64,000 nt of DNA from Pseudohalioglobus sediminis (lineage in GTDB: Bacteria; Pseudomonadota; Gammaproteobacteria; Pseudomonadales; Halieaceae). The DNA lies in NCBI RefSeq assembly GCF_008370495.1, contig NZ_VTUX01000001.1:620001-684000 (forward strand), given 5' to 3'. The notes under the pieces were generated by a model that saw nothing but the letters and a program-made list of their open reading frames with translations, ran no database searches and was not told where the DNA came from. This document shows positions 45,694 through 56,300 of the stretch, piece by piece (position 1 is the first letter of the stretch; the number at the start of each line of letters is the position of its first letter). A program made the translations under genes and the position numbers.

Positions 45694-46485
45694 TTACTTG
45701 GTTTTTGGCGTGTAATCCTCTGCCCCGGAAGCGCCGGAAACGTCTTGTGGCTGCGCCTTGCGCACCCATTTCTGGGTCTCGGTGAGGATGCCGCGGAGGA
45801 TATTCAACTCCATCTCATCCAGCCTGACCCGGCTGTACAGCCGGCGCAGGCGCGTCATCAACTGCCGCGGCGCCGCCGGATCCAGGAATTCCACGTCCAC
45901 CAGCGTCTGCTCAAGATGCTGGTAGAAGCGCTCCATGTTGTCGCGGGTGGCAAAGGGCGCGTCCCACTCGTCATCCTCGCTGGCGGGCAACTGCCCGGCG
46001 TCAAGCAGCATGCGCAACTCGTAGCAAACCACCTGCACCGCCATGGCGAGGTTGAGCGAGCTGTAATCGGCAGAAGTGGGAATATTCAGGTGCAGGTTGC
46101 ACAGCTGCAATTCTTCATTGGTGAGACCACGATCCTCGCGCCCGAACAATACCGCGACCTGCTCCGTTGCGGAGGCACTGGCCATGCGCCGGGCACAACT
46201 GCGTGGGTCCTGCAGCGGCCAGGGGATGCGCCGCCCGCGGGCACTGGTGCCCACCACGAACTGGCAGTCAGCTATGGCCTCATCCAGGGTCGCCGTGACC
46301 ACGGCAGCATCGAGTACGTCACCGGCAGATGCCGCGCGCCAGCTGGCCTGCTCATCCGGAAACTGGCGCGGCGCCACCAGGTAAAGGCGTGACAGGCCCA
46401 TATTTTTCATGGCGCGAGCGACACCACCGATGTTGCCGGGGTGGCTGGTGTTAACGAGAACGATGCGGATATTGTCGAGATTCAT
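45694..46485 (-). CDS. trmJ: tRNA (cytidine/uridine-2'-O-)-methyltransferase TrmJ
   Basis: 263 residues from the ATG at 46485 ([20 protein letters not shown]). SPOUT-family signatures are [35 protein letters not shown] and [18 protein letters not shown] (knot residues). It methylates position 32 of several tRNAs. The place upstream of iscR and divergent to suhB is conserved; cysE, which often lies between trmJ and iscR in pseudomonads, is missing here. Confidence 0.96.
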   Translation of the reverse strand: MNLDNIRIVLVNTSHPGNIGGVARAMKNMGLSRLYLVAPRQFPDEQASWRAASAGDVLDAAVVTATLDEAIADCQFVVGTSARGRRIPWPLQDPRSCARRMASASATEQVAVLFGREDRGLTNEELQLCNLHLNIPTSADYSSLNLAMAVQVVCYELRMLLDAGQLPASEDDEWDAPFATRDNMERFYQHLEQTLVDVEFLDPAAPRQLMTRLRRLYSRVRLDEMELNILRGILTETQKWVRKAQPQDVSGASGAEDYTPKTK

Positions 46486-46620
46486 GCTGGATTGGCGCCT
46501 GTCGGGGGCGCGAAGTTTAGCAGATTTTCCTTGGGCGGTGGTGATTCGGCACACGCTGGATAGTGTTGTCAGCCCCTTTGCTCTATAATCGCGCGCCCGC
46601 ACCATCCTCAGGAAGACACC

Positions 46621-47415
46621 ATGGAACCGATGACCAATATTGCGCTGCGCGCCGCCCGCAAGGCAGGCGAGAATGTCGTGCGCGCCTCGGATGATCTCGA
46701 CCGCATCGATGTGGTCGCCAAGGGTGTCAACGACTTCGTCAGCGAGGTCGATATCAATGCCGAACAGGAGATCATCTATCACCTGCAAAAGGCCTATCCC
46801 GACCACGCCATCCTCGGCGAGGAAACGGGCCTTACCGGCAACGCTGACGCGGATTACCAGTGGATCATCGACCCGCTGGACGGCACCACCAATTTCGCCC
46901 GCGGCATTCCCCACTACGCCATTTCCATTGCCTGCCTGCACAAGGGCAAGCTGGAACATGCGGTGATCGTTGACCCGGTACGCAGGGAGGAATTCACCGC
47001 CTCCAGGGGCCGCGGCGCCCAGCTCAACGGGCGACGCATGCGCGTGAGCAAGCGCACCAGCCTCGATGGCGCCCTGCTCGGCACCGGAATACCGTTCAAG
47101 GGGCACTGCGATGAACGCCTGGAAGCGTACGCCAAATCCATAGAGGTACTCGCCGGGCAATGTGCCGGCATTCGCCGGGGAGGCGCAGCGGCCCTCGACC
47201 TGGCCTATGTGGCTGCCGGCCGGCTGGACGGCTTCTGGGAAATCGGTCTGGAGAAATGGGATATCGCCGCCGGTGCCCTGCTGGTAAAAGAAGCAGGCGG
47301 GCTGGTGGCGGACATCGACGCCTCGGACAACTACCTGGAGTCAGGCAACATCGTCTGCGGTAACCCCAAGTGTTTCAAGGCGGTGCTACAGGCAACACGG
47401 CCGCTGCTGGGCTAG
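46621..47415 (+). CDS. suhB: inositol-1-monophosphatase SuhB
   Basis: 264 residues, usual length. Metal-binding motifs are EETG and DPLDGTTNFARGIP, and the C-terminal WDIAAGALLVKEAGG holds the last metal-ligand Asp. SuhB also joins the Nus antitermination complex on rRNA transcripts in E. coli. AGGAAG is at a proper distance before the ATG. Its stop TAG is part of the left terminal repeat of the 147-base element that follows. Confidence 0.97.
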   Translation: MEPMTNIALRAARKAGENVVRASDDLDRIDVVAKGVNDFVSEVDINAEQEIIYHLQKAYPDHAILGEETGLTGNADADYQWIIDPLDGTTNFARGIPHYAISIACLHKGKLEHAVIVDPVRREEFTASRGRGAQLNGRRMRVSKRTSLDGALLGTGIPFKGHCDERLEAYAKSIEVLAGQCAGIRRGGAAALDLAYVAAGRLDGFWEIGLEKWDIAAGALLVKEAGGLVADIDASDNYLESGNIVCGNPKCFKAVLQATRPLLG

Positions 47416-47558
47416 CTAGTGCCCGTCCGGAAACACGTGTATGTACATTGAATTGTCATTCCCGCGAAGGCGGGAATCCAGAAAAATCAGCCACCTACCT
47501 GGATCCCCGCCTTCGCGGGGATGACAAAAAAGGGGGTTTCCGGAGGCTCTGTAGCTAG
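47412..47558. repeat. 147-base MITE-like inverted-repeat element between convergent genes
   Basis: The outer ends CTAGCTAGTGCC...TCCGGAAAC (47412-47434) and the inverted copy at 47536-47558 agree at 18 of 23 positions. Nested inside are 28-base arms at 47454-47481 and 47499-47526, inverted copies with few mismatches and built on TTCCCGCGAAGGCGGGAA, a palindrome dispersed in many proteobacterial genomes. The suhB stop (47413-47415) and the secF stop (47555-47557 on the minus strand) both lie within the CTAGCTA ends. No coding capacity. It may also serve as a two-way transcription end. Confidence 0.75.
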
Positions 47559-48469
47559 GGCAGAATCTCTTCCTGTTCGGCGCCTTCCTTCACCGGGATC
47601 ATCAGGTCTTCCTTGTTCACCCCCATGATCAGCAGCGTATTGGCGGCCACATAGATGGATGAGTAGGTACCAACCACCACACCGATCAACAGTGCCACGG
47701 CAAAGGCATTGATCATCTCCCCGCCAAACAGCGCCAGTGCGACCAGCACCAACATGGTGGTCAAGGATGTCACCAGAGTTCGACCAAGGGTTTCCGACAG
47801 GGAGATGTTGATCACTTCTACCGGCTCGACCTTGCGCAGCTTGCGGAAGTTCTCCCGGATCCGGTCCGACACCACGATGGTGTCGTTGAGCGAATAACCG
47901 ATTACCGCCAGCAGCGCAGCCAGCACGGTCAGGTCGAACTCTATGCCGAGCACGGAGAAACAACCCAGCACTATCAGCACGTCGTGAATCAGCGCCACCA
48001 CCGCGCCCAGGGCGAACTTGAACTGGAAGCGGAAGGCGATATAGATCATCACCAGGCCCAGCGCCAGCAACATCGCCAATCCGCCCTGCTCGCGCAGTTC
48101 ATCGCCCACCTGGGGACCGACAAACTCGATACGGCGCAGTTCCACGGTCCCGCTGTAAGCATCCTGCAGCTTATCCAGCAGCTCGGCGCCCTCGTCGTCG
48201 GAATAGCCCTGGGGCAGGCGAATCAAGACATCGCGATCGGTGCCAAAGCTCACCACGATGGCGCCGGCGTAGCCTTCGGCATCCAGCGTCTGGCGAATGG
48301 CATTGAGGTCTGCTGTTTCACTGTAGTTCACTTCAACCAGGGTGCCACCGGTAAAATCCAGGCCCCAGTTGAGCTGCTTCACGGCCAGCGAACCGATGGC
48401 GACCAGCAGCAATACGGTGGAGAACGCCAGGGCCAGCTTGCGCTGCCCCATAAAGTCGATTGTTTTCAT
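47555..48469 (-). CDS. secF: protein translocase subunit SecF
   Basis: 304 residues with six membrane segments and a periplasmic domain (about 35-130). LNWGLDFTGGTLVEVNYSET is the SecF signature after TM1; GYSLNDTIVVSDRIRENFRK is the TM4-TM5 motif. With SecD it uses the proton gradient to aid late steps of Sec export. Its ATG shares a base with the secD stop. The final codons and stop lie in the right end of the repeat element. Confidence 0.97.
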   Translation of the reverse strand: MKTIDFMGQRKLALAFSTVLLLVAIGSLAVKQLNWGLDFTGGTLVEVNYSETADLNAIRQTLDAEGYAGAIVVSFGTDRDVLIRLPQGYSDDEGAELLDKLQDAYSGTVELRRIEFVGPQVGDELREQGGLAMLLALGLVMIYIAFRFQFKFALGAVVALIHDVLIVLGCFSVLGIEFDLTVLAALLAVIGYSLNDTIVVSDRIRENFRKLRKVEPVEVINISLSETLGRTLVTSLTTMLVLVALALFGGEMINAFAVALLIGVVVGTYSSIYVAANTLLIMGVNKEDLMIPVKEGAEQEEILP

Positions 48470-50346
48470 CAGTGACCTCCTCCGATCGACAGACTCTGCA
48501 CACGTCGGCCACCGTAAATCAGGTTAACCAGGGCCCGGGTGCCCATAATGGCGGTAAACATCGAGGTAACGATGCCGACCGAAAGTGTCACCGCGAAGCC
48601 CTTGATCGGACCGGTACCGACAGCGTAGAGGATCACTGCCACGATCAAGGTGGTGATATTGGCGTCGAGAATTGTGGCCACGGCGCGCTCAAAGCCGGAA
48701 TGGATGGCCATCTGGGGTGACAGGCCGTTGCTGAGCTCCTCGCGTATTCGCGAGAAGATCAACACGTTCGCGTCCACCGCCATGCCCACCGTCAGCACGA
48801 TGCCGGCGATGCCCGGTAGCGTCAGCGTCGCCCCGATAATGGACATGAAGGCGAGCATGAGTACCAGGTTGCAGGTCAGCGCAATCACTGCCGCCACGCC
48901 GAACACCCGGTAGTAAAGAATCATGAATACCACCACCAGTGCCAGGCCGATCTGCACCGATTTAACGCCAAGACGGATATTCTCAGCACCCAGTGAAGGG
49001 CCGACCGTACGCTCCTCCACGAAGGAGATCGGTGCGGCGAGCGCTCCGGCGCGCAGCATCAGCGCCAGTTCCGAGGACTCCATGGGGCTGTCCAGGCCGG
49101 TGATCTGGAACTGTGCACCCAGGGCCGACTGGATAACCGGCGCCGTCAGCAGCTTCTTCTCGTCGTATGGGTCCTTGATCGCAATCTCGCTGCCATCTTC
49201 CTGCACTTCATAGCGCGTGCGGTACTTGCGCTCGATAAACAGGACGCCCATGCGTCGCCCGACGTTATCCCGGGTGGCACGGCTCATCAGCATGCCACCC
49301 TCGCTGTCGAGGCTGATCTGCACATTGGGGCGACCATTCTGGTCGAAACTGGCCTGGGCATTGGCTACCCGCTCACCGGTAAGGATCACGTCACGTTCCA
49401 GCCATTCACTCATGCCCGCGCGATCAGGGCTGCGATACTCAAAACGCTGCTTTTCGGAAGGCGCCGCCTCCAGCCTGGCAACCATACGGAACTCGAGGTT
49501 GGCCACCTTACCTAGTATGCGCTTGGCTTCCGCGGTGTCCTGGATACCCGCCAGCTCCACCACGATGCGATTCTTGCCCTGCCGCTGCACCAGGGGTTCG
49601 GATACGCCCAGTTCATTCACACGATTGCGCAGCGTGGTCAGGTTCTGGCTCACTGCATATTCGGCGATCTCATCACGGGTCGCCTCAGACATGACCGCGT
49701 ACAGGTTCCAACTGTCTTCCTCATCCACGCGGTCGAGAATCAGCTCGGGATGATTTTCGGAGATGATGTCACGGGCCTGCTCGCGCAGGTCCTCGCTCCT
49801 GAATTTGGTCTCCAGGCGGCCCTTGTCATCGAGATTGACGAAGCCGCGAATGCGCGCCTCACGCAGGGCTCGCTTGCTGGCGTTAAAGTAGTACTCCATA
49901 CGCCGTTCCACGGCCGCATCCACGTCCACTTCCAGCTTGAAGTGCACGCCGCCGCGCAAGTCCAGACCCAGTTTGACCGGCTGCGCACCAAAATCGCTGA
50001 GCCAGTCCGGAGTAGTCGGGGCAAGGTTCAGGGCGACAATAAAGCCATCACCCAACGCGCGCGACACCAGAGCCTGGCTTTGCAACTGCGTTTCGGCATC
50101 GCGCAGGCGAATCAGGGCATTGCGCCCGTCGGCGTCAATCACCTCGCCAAAGTATTCAATGCCGGCTTCGTCGAGCGCTTTCTCGGCGCGCGCCAGCATG
50201 GACTGGTCGATCAGTTGCGCGCTGCTTTCACCGGTGATCTGCAGGGCAGGGTCAGGCTTGTACAGGTTGGGTGCAGCGTAGAAAGCCCCCAGTGCAAGAA
50301 TGAAAAGCACCAGCAGATATTTCCACAGCGGATATTTGTTCAGCAT
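48469..50346 (-). CDS. secD: protein translocase subunit SecD
   Basis: 625 residues. TM1 (KYLLVLFILALGAFYAAPNL), then DLRGGVHFKLEVDVD at the start of the large periplasmic P1 domain, and five more membrane segments after about 450, with GMAVDANVLIFSRIREEL as the TM4-TM5 signature. Partner of SecF. yajC, tgt and queA, which commonly precede secD, are absent; the upstream neighbour here is an unrelated gene on the opposite strand. Confidence 0.97.
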   Translation of the reverse strand: MLNKYPLWKYLLVLFILALGAFYAAPNLYKPDPALQITGESSAQLIDQSMLARAEKALDEAGIEYFGEVIDADGRNALIRLRDAETQLQSQALVSRALGDGFIVALNLAPTTPDWLSDFGAQPVKLGLDLRGGVHFKLEVDVDAAVERRMEYYFNASKRALREARIRGFVNLDDKGRLETKFRSEDLREQARDIISENHPELILDRVDEEDSWNLYAVMSEATRDEIAEYAVSQNLTTLRNRVNELGVSEPLVQRQGKNRIVVELAGIQDTAEAKRILGKVANLEFRMVARLEAAPSEKQRFEYRSPDRAGMSEWLERDVILTGERVANAQASFDQNGRPNVQISLDSEGGMLMSRATRDNVGRRMGVLFIERKYRTRYEVQEDGSEIAIKDPYDEKKLLTAPVIQSALGAQFQITGLDSPMESSELALMLRAGALAAPISFVEERTVGPSLGAENIRLGVKSVQIGLALVVVFMILYYRVFGVAAVIALTCNLVLMLAFMSIIGATLTLPGIAGIVLTVGMAVDANVLIFSRIREELSNGLSPQMAIHSGFERAVATILDANITTLIVAVILYAVGTGPIKGFAVTLSVGIVTSMFTAIMGTRALVNLIYGGRRVQSLSIGGGH

Positions 50347-50645
50347 GTAACTAGCTCATCAGGGGAATCGGGCGGCGGGCCCGTTTCGGAAAAGGCGTCA
50401 TTATAAGCATTCGCACCCTCGCCACAAGGTCGCTTGTAGTGGTGATGGGGGCTCCTGCGGCGATATTCAACCTGCGGCTGCACAATAGTCCTCCCGCTTC
50501 CCGGCGTGCTCGCGATATTGAGTTGACGGAAGTCAAGGAAACACGGATACGCAGGGCAAGGGGCGGCGATATGAAATATAGTTTGTACTAGGTATTCGTC
50601 GCGCAGAATAGGTGACCGGGCTGAAATCGGTCGCCAGGGAAAAGC
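50347..50645. other. 299-base intergenic region upstream of secD
   Basis: Divergent promoters for secD and the exported 883-residue protein are expected here. An AT-rich stretch at 50565-50600 (GATATGAAATATAGTTTGTACTAGG) could hold a plus-strand promoter. No RNA gene or clear repeat was seen. Confidence 0.5.
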
Positions 50646-53297
50646 ATGATGGCAAGCCAGGGAACCAGCACAGGCAAGACACGGTCGGGACTGCTGACAG
50701 CACTGACCTGTGCCCTCGCGGTAGCTGCCTCGGGCCTGGTTTACCTGGAGAGCTTCAGCGACAGTGCCTGGGAGTGCGCTCCGATGGTGCCGGAAGGCAG
50801 CGCGTCGTCAGCCCCGCCCTGCTTCCGGGCGAGCGTCTTCAATGCAAACAGCATACGCCTGGAATGGCGAGTCGGCACCCCCGGGGCCAGCGTCTACCTC
50901 TATAGCGACACGGACCCGAGCTACCGCGACCCCGGCGCACAGCCGGCGCGATGCCCCGATGAGCCCGACAGCACCTGCTCGACCACGGTAACGGTCGAAC
51001 AAGGTGGCACTTACCGCTGGGTGCTGGCCGTGATCGGCGATAACGCATCGTTCCACGCCGGCACTGAGGTGAACGTGGCACCGCCGGCTGTCCCACAGGT
51101 GACCGCCGGTGGCGGTTTCGTCGACCTCTTGCGTCCGCAAGGCCAGGTGCTTACGTGGACCGCCCCCGATAGCGACTCCGCAGCCATCGGCAGCCCGACA
51201 GGGTTCTGGGTAGAGGTGCGCCCCCACGCCACCGTGGGCTGGCTGCCCGAACGCTACCCGCCTGCGGGCGTGGGCGCGGAGTATGCGATCGGGGCCGGCA
51301 CTTTCCAGGCGGAGCAGGAATACGTCTACAGTCTGCGCAGTTGCCACCTGCCTGCTGGCAGCACTGGCAAGTTCTGCAGCCCGCCCGTCAGCGTTGGTTT
51401 CCGCGCCGGGTATGACAGCTTCACCAGTTACCGCAACCTGACGGTGCCGCCAGGCGAGCCGCTGGAGATATCGTTTACGAATCAGTCCGGCGATGCCCGT
51501 ATGCTTTCTTCCGCCACCCTGTTGCCGCAGGAGGTGATGCCGGTAGAGGGGACGGCTTTCACGATAGAAGGCACCCGGCTTACCGTGGGTGACCATCACA
51601 TCAGCCTCGACTCATGCTTATTGCCGCAGGGACCGTGTTCCAATCGTCGCAACGCCGTGCCCGCTGAAAAGAGTGGCGCTTTCTGGCGCCGGCGCGAGGG
51701 CAATTACCGCGAGGGGGAGGAAATCGGGCGCCTTTTTCCAGCCGACAAAAGCCCGATGATTTCCGTGCTCGCACCGGCCACAGGCGAAGTACACTACCTG
51801 CAAAGTGGCCCGGTCTCAGAAGTGGCAGCAGGAGACCTGCTGGCTTACAGCATCACACAGCCCGGCGATTTGATGACCATCAGTGTGGGCGCACCCATGG
51901 ACTGGGTACTGGCCAGGCCCTACACCGACGATTTCTACCCCGCCACAGCACTGGCCTCCCGCAGCAAGGGGCAGGCGCTGGATATTGCTTTCGACACCGA
52001 GGGCGCGGCCTGGCTGCTGAAGGAATACTCCAACAGCCTGGAACGTGTTTCAGTGCTGGGGGAGGTGGAGATACTGGGTCTGCCAATGCCCCGCCATACC
52101 GCTGGCGCAAGCATGGCCGACCAACCACCGGGCAGCGCCTTTCCACCCAGCAAACCCTTCACCTTCAACTGGGGGGCCATGTGGTGGGGCCGCAGCTCGA
52201 TTACCTCACTGGCGGAAAAGATCACCCTTATCGACAACAAGATCTGGTTGACCCAGGGGGGCTCGCTGCTCAGCGACCCGCTGCGCCAGTTGCCGAATCT
52301 CTCACGCGTCATTGCCTTCAACCCCGAAACCGCAGGAAGCCCGACCACCCCCTACGATGACCGCTTCTGTGTCTATACCATGCCTGCAGACGACGTTGAC
52401 GGCCGGGGCGACAACCAGGTGATCGGTGTTACGGGGCTCATGGGCAGGATCTGGGTGGCTGAAAGCCGCGGGCTGTTGAGTGAGGACCAGGCCTACCTGT
52501 CCTCGTTTGTCCCCGACCCCCGGCTCTGCGACAACCTGCTCACCGTGGAGGATGCCAACGCCATGCAGTCACAGCCGATGCAGTACTGTGCCGACGGTCA
52601 TTCGCCGGAACAGGATGGCTGCGTGGAAAAACTGCCGCTACCCTCCCACGAAAGGCCGATAAAAATCGCTCACCTGGAAGCTGACCCCGATGCGGGTTTG
52701 ATCTGGTTCACCGACGCCAGCGGCCAGTTCCTGGGCAGCTATGATGCCACCGGAGAATCCGGCTTTATCCTGCGCCGGTTCAGTGAAGACCATCTCGACG
52801 CATATGACAGTATCGGCAAGCTGGGCGGCTTCCCATGGGACCTGCAGGTCACCACGGATGCCGTCTATGTCGGCGAATATGCCTCACGTCACATTCTCCG
52901 CTTCGACAAATCCAGCGGTGAATTCAGCGAAATCAGCGTGCCCTACCTGGGTCGCCACAGCAAGCTGCACTCACTCGCACTGGACCGGCTGAGGGACCGG
53001 CTCTGGTTCACCCTGGCCTATGAATGTGCCGTGCCCGGCAAACACGCCCGCTCCACCATCGGCTATGTCGACCTCGCCAGCTGGCGCAGGCTGCTGGAAA
53101 CCGATAGCTCCTCGGGGAATATCAGTGGCGTGATCTACGACGGGCTGGAAACCGCCCCGGCATGCGAGATGCACCCGGGACGCCACCAGAACTTCCGCGG
53201 CATTGCCATAGACCCAAACAGTGGCAGGATCGCCATTGCCACGGGGCTGCGCGAACAGGTGACACTGCTTGAACCCAGGGCCGGATTCTGGCCCTGA
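50646..53297 (+). CDS. large exported protein with streptogramin-lyase-like beta-propeller, function unknown
   Basis: 883 residues. The N-terminus has a membrane anchor or signal (SGLLTALTCALAVAASGLVY). Residues about 45-270 look like beta-sandwich (Fn3-like) modules with paired Cys. About 360-415 is a short biotinyl-lipoyl-like hammerhead (ISVLAPATGEVHYLQSGPVS and then EVAAGDLLAYSI). From about 440 to the end come propeller-type repeats: ALDIAFDTEGAAWLLKEYSN, DAGLIWFTDASGQFLGSYD, DLQVTTDAVYVGEYASRHIL and GIAIDPNSGRIAIATG. These resemble the Vgb (virginiamycin B lyase) propeller, but the catalytic pattern of true Vgb is not evident. AGGGAAAAGC precedes the first ATG. It lies alone between secD and purL; I cannot assign a role. 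Confidence 0.75.
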   Translation: MMASQGTSTGKTRSGLLTALTCALAVAASGLVYLESFSDSAWECAPMVPEGSASSAPPCFRASVFNANSIRLEWRVGTPGASVYLYSDTDPSYRDPGAQPARCPDEPDSTCSTTVTVEQGGTYRWVLAVIGDNASFHAGTEVNVAPPAVPQVTAGGGFVDLLRPQGQVLTWTAPDSDSAAIGSPTGFWVEVRPHATVGWLPERYPPAGVGAEYAIGAGTFQAEQEYVYSLRSCHLPAGSTGKFCSPPVSVGFRAGYDSFTSYRNLTVPPGEPLEISFTNQSGDARMLSSATLLPQEVMPVEGTAFTIEGTRLTVGDHHISLDSCLLPQGPCSNRRNAVPAEKSGAFWRRREGNYREGEEIGRLFPADKSPMISVLAPATGEVHYLQSGPVSEVAAGDLLAYSITQPGDLMTISVGAPMDWVLARPYTDDFYPATALASRSKGQALDIAFDTEGAAWLLKEYSNSLERVSVLGEVEILGLPMPRHTAGASMADQPPGSAFPPSKPFTFNWGAMWWGRSSITSLAEKITLIDNKIWLTQGGSLLSDPLRQLPNLSRVIAFNPETAGSPTTPYDDRFCVYTMPADDVDGRGDNQVIGVTGLMGRIWVAESRGLLSEDQAYLSSFVPDPRLCDNLLTVEDANAMQSQPMQYCADGHSPEQDGCVEKLPLPSHERPIKIAHLEADPDAGLIWFTDASGQFLGSYDATGESGFILRRFSEDHLDAYDSIGKLGGFPWDLQVTTDAVYVGEYASRHILRFDKSSGEFSEISVPYLGRHSKLHSLALDRLRDRLWFTLAYECAVPGKHARSTIGYVDLASWRRLLETDSSSGNISGVIYDGLETAPACEMHPGRHQNFRGIAIDPNSGRIAIATGLREQVTLLEPRAGFWP

Positions 53298-53303
53298 GAA
53301 TAC

Positions 53304-56300
53304 TCAGCCAAGCCAGGTCCTGGCGTTGCGGAACAAGCGCAACCAGCCGCCCTCCTCGCCCCACTCGTCGGGCGCCCAGGAGCACTGCACGGCACGGAAC
53401 ACACGCTCCGGATGCGGCATCATGATCGTCACCCTGCCGTCCTCGCTGCAGAGCCCGGTGATACCGTTGGGCGAGCCATTGGGATTGGCAGGGTAGCGAG
53501 AGGCAACACTGAGGTCGTTCTCCAGGTAGCGCAATGCCACCGTCCCGCTGGCTTCACAGTCGGCCAGTGCCTGTTCGCCTGAAAACTCGGCGCGCCCTTC
53601 ACCGTGGGCAACCGCTATCGGCAGGTGCGACCCGGCCATACCGGACAGCAGGATTGAGGGGCTTTCCTGCACCTGTACCAGGGCCAGGCGCGCCTCGAAC
53701 TGCTCTGAGCGGTTCCGCACGAAGCGCGGCCAGTGCCCGGCGCCGGGAATGAGGTCTTTCAGGGTGGACACCATCTGGCAGCCATTGCAGACGCCCAGGG
53801 TGAAACTGTCGGCGCGTGCAAAAAATGTGGCGAACTGCTCGCGAACCGCAGCGTTGAAGCGAATGCTCTTGGCCCAGCCTTCGCCGGCGCCGAGCACGTC
53901 ACCATAGGAAAAGCCGCCGCAGGCCACCAGGCCCTTGAAATCAGCGAGATCATGACGACCGCCGAGAATGTCACTCATGTGCACATCGAAGGGTGCAAAC
54001 CCGGCGCGATGAAACGCGGCGGCCATTTCCACGTGACCGTTGACGCCCTGCTCGCGCAGTACGGCGATGCACGGGCGCACGCCGGTGTTGATGAAGGGCG
54101 CGGCCACATCCTCGGCAGGATCGAAGCTCAGGCTTGCGGAGAGGCCTGGGTCTTCAAGGTCAATACGGGCGAACTCCTCCTCGGCACAAGCCGGGTTGTC
54201 GCGCAGCGCCTGTATCTCGTAACTGGTACGCGCCCACAGCTTCTGCAACTCGCTTCGCTTGCTGGACACCAGCTGGCGCCCGCCGTCCCTGATCACCAGC
54301 CTGTCATCTGCGCTGGCGCGCCCGATGACATGGGTGCAATCACCCAGCCCCAGGTCAGCGGCGCGCTGTAAGAACCTGTCGACATCCGCATCGGCCAGCT
54401 GCAGCACGGCACCTATTTCCTCGCTGAACAGGCGGCCCAGGTCGTCTCCCGGTAGCGCGGCGATATCGGCCTCCAGGCCGCAGTGCCCGGCGAAGGCCAT
54501 TTCCGCCAGCGTGGTCAGCAGCCCGCCGTCAGAACGGTCGTGATAAGCGAGTAATTTGCCGGCCTGCAGGAACTCCTGCACCAGCTCGAAGAACTGCCGC
54601 AGGTCCCCGCTGTCGACGTCCGGCACTGACTGCCCCAGTTGGCCAAATGTCTGCGCCAAAGCTGAACCGCCGAGGCGATTGGCGCCGCGACCCAGGTCCA
54701 GCAGCACCAGACTGGCGCTCGCTTGCGGCTGCAGCTGGGGGGTGACTGCCAGGCGCGCATCGGTGACCGGCGAGAAGGCTGACACGATGAGCGACATGGG
54801 TGCTGTGACCGACTTGTTCTCGCCATCATCCTGCCAGGTGGTGCGCATGGACATGGAATCCTTGCCCACCGGTATGGTGATGCCCAACTGCGGGCAGAAT
54901 TCCATACCCACGGCGCGCACTGTGTCATACAGCGCCTCGTCCTCGGTGCCGTAGCCCGCGGCGCACATCCAGTTGGCGGACAGCTTGATGTCACGGATAT
55001 CGGCGATGGGTGCCGCGGCGATGTTGCTCAAGGCCTCCGCTACCGCCATGCGACCAGAAGCCGGGCCGTCCAGCAGCGCCAGGGGTGTGCGCTCGCCCAT
55101 GGCCATGGCTTCACCGGCACAGGAATCGTAGGAAACCGTCGTCACGGCACAGTCGGCCACCGGCACCTGCCAAGGACCGACCATCTGGTCGCGGGCCACC
55201 ATGCCGGTCACGGTGCGATCGCCAATGGTGATGAGGAAGCTCTTGCTGGCCACGCCGGGCAACTGCAGCACCCGATGTACGGCCTCGTCTACGGACACAT
55301 CAAGCTTGAGCGCATCCTGCGCCACGGTGCGCCGGGTAATTTCCCGATGCATGCGCGGCGGCTTGCCGAACAGCACTGACATGGGCAGATCGACCGGCTT
55401 GTTGCCGAATTCGGCGTCGCTGAGTGTCAGGTGCATCGCCTCGGTGGCCTCCCCCACCACCGCGTAGGGACAGCGCTCGCGACGGCAGATCGCCTCGAAG
55501 CGGGCCAGGTCCTGCGGCTCCACCGCCATCACGTAACGCTCCTGGGACTCGTTGCACCAGATCTCCAGCGGCGACATACCGGGCTCGTCGTTGGGCACAT
55601 TGCGCAACTCGAAGCGACCGCCGCGGTTGCCGTCCTTTACCAGCTCGGGAAACGCATTGGACAGGCCGCCCGCACCAACGTCATGTATGAACGCGATCGG
55701 GTTCTGCTCTCCCAGCTGCCAGCAGCGATCGATAACCTCCTGACAGCGGCGTTCGATTTCCGGGTTCTGGCGCTGCACAGAGGCAAAATCCAGGTCTTCG
55801 GCGCTCTGGCCGCTGGCCATGGACGAGGCCGCGCCGCCACCGAGACCGATCAGCATGGCCGGCCCGCCGAGAACGATCAGTTTGGCGCCGGCACTGTACT
55901 CGCCCTTTTCGACGTGCTCTTCCCGGATATTGCCATAGCCGCCCGCTATCATGATCGGCTTGTGATAACCGCGCACCTCGCGACCGTCGGCGCCGTTAGC
56001 CTCCAGCTCGAAGCTGCGGAAATAGCCGCAGAGATTGGGTCGCCCGAATTCGTTATTGAACGCGGCGCCCCCTATCGGCCCTTCGACCATGATGTCCAGG
56101 GCGGAAACGATACGGCCGGGCCTGCCGTAGTCATTCTCCCAGGGTTGCACGCAGCCGGGAATATTCAGGTTGGAAACCGAAAAGCCGGTCAAGCCCACCT
56201 TGGGCTTGGAACCGCGGCCCACGGCGCCCTCGTCCCGGATTTCGCCACCGGAACCGGTACCGGCGCCGGGAAAGGGTGCAATCGCCGTGGGGTGGTTGTG

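Noticed and set aside
45694-47160. 488-codon frame containing trmJ with a 225-codon N-terminal extension
   Set aside because: The extension runs antisense through suhB; TrmJ homology starts at the ATG at 46485.
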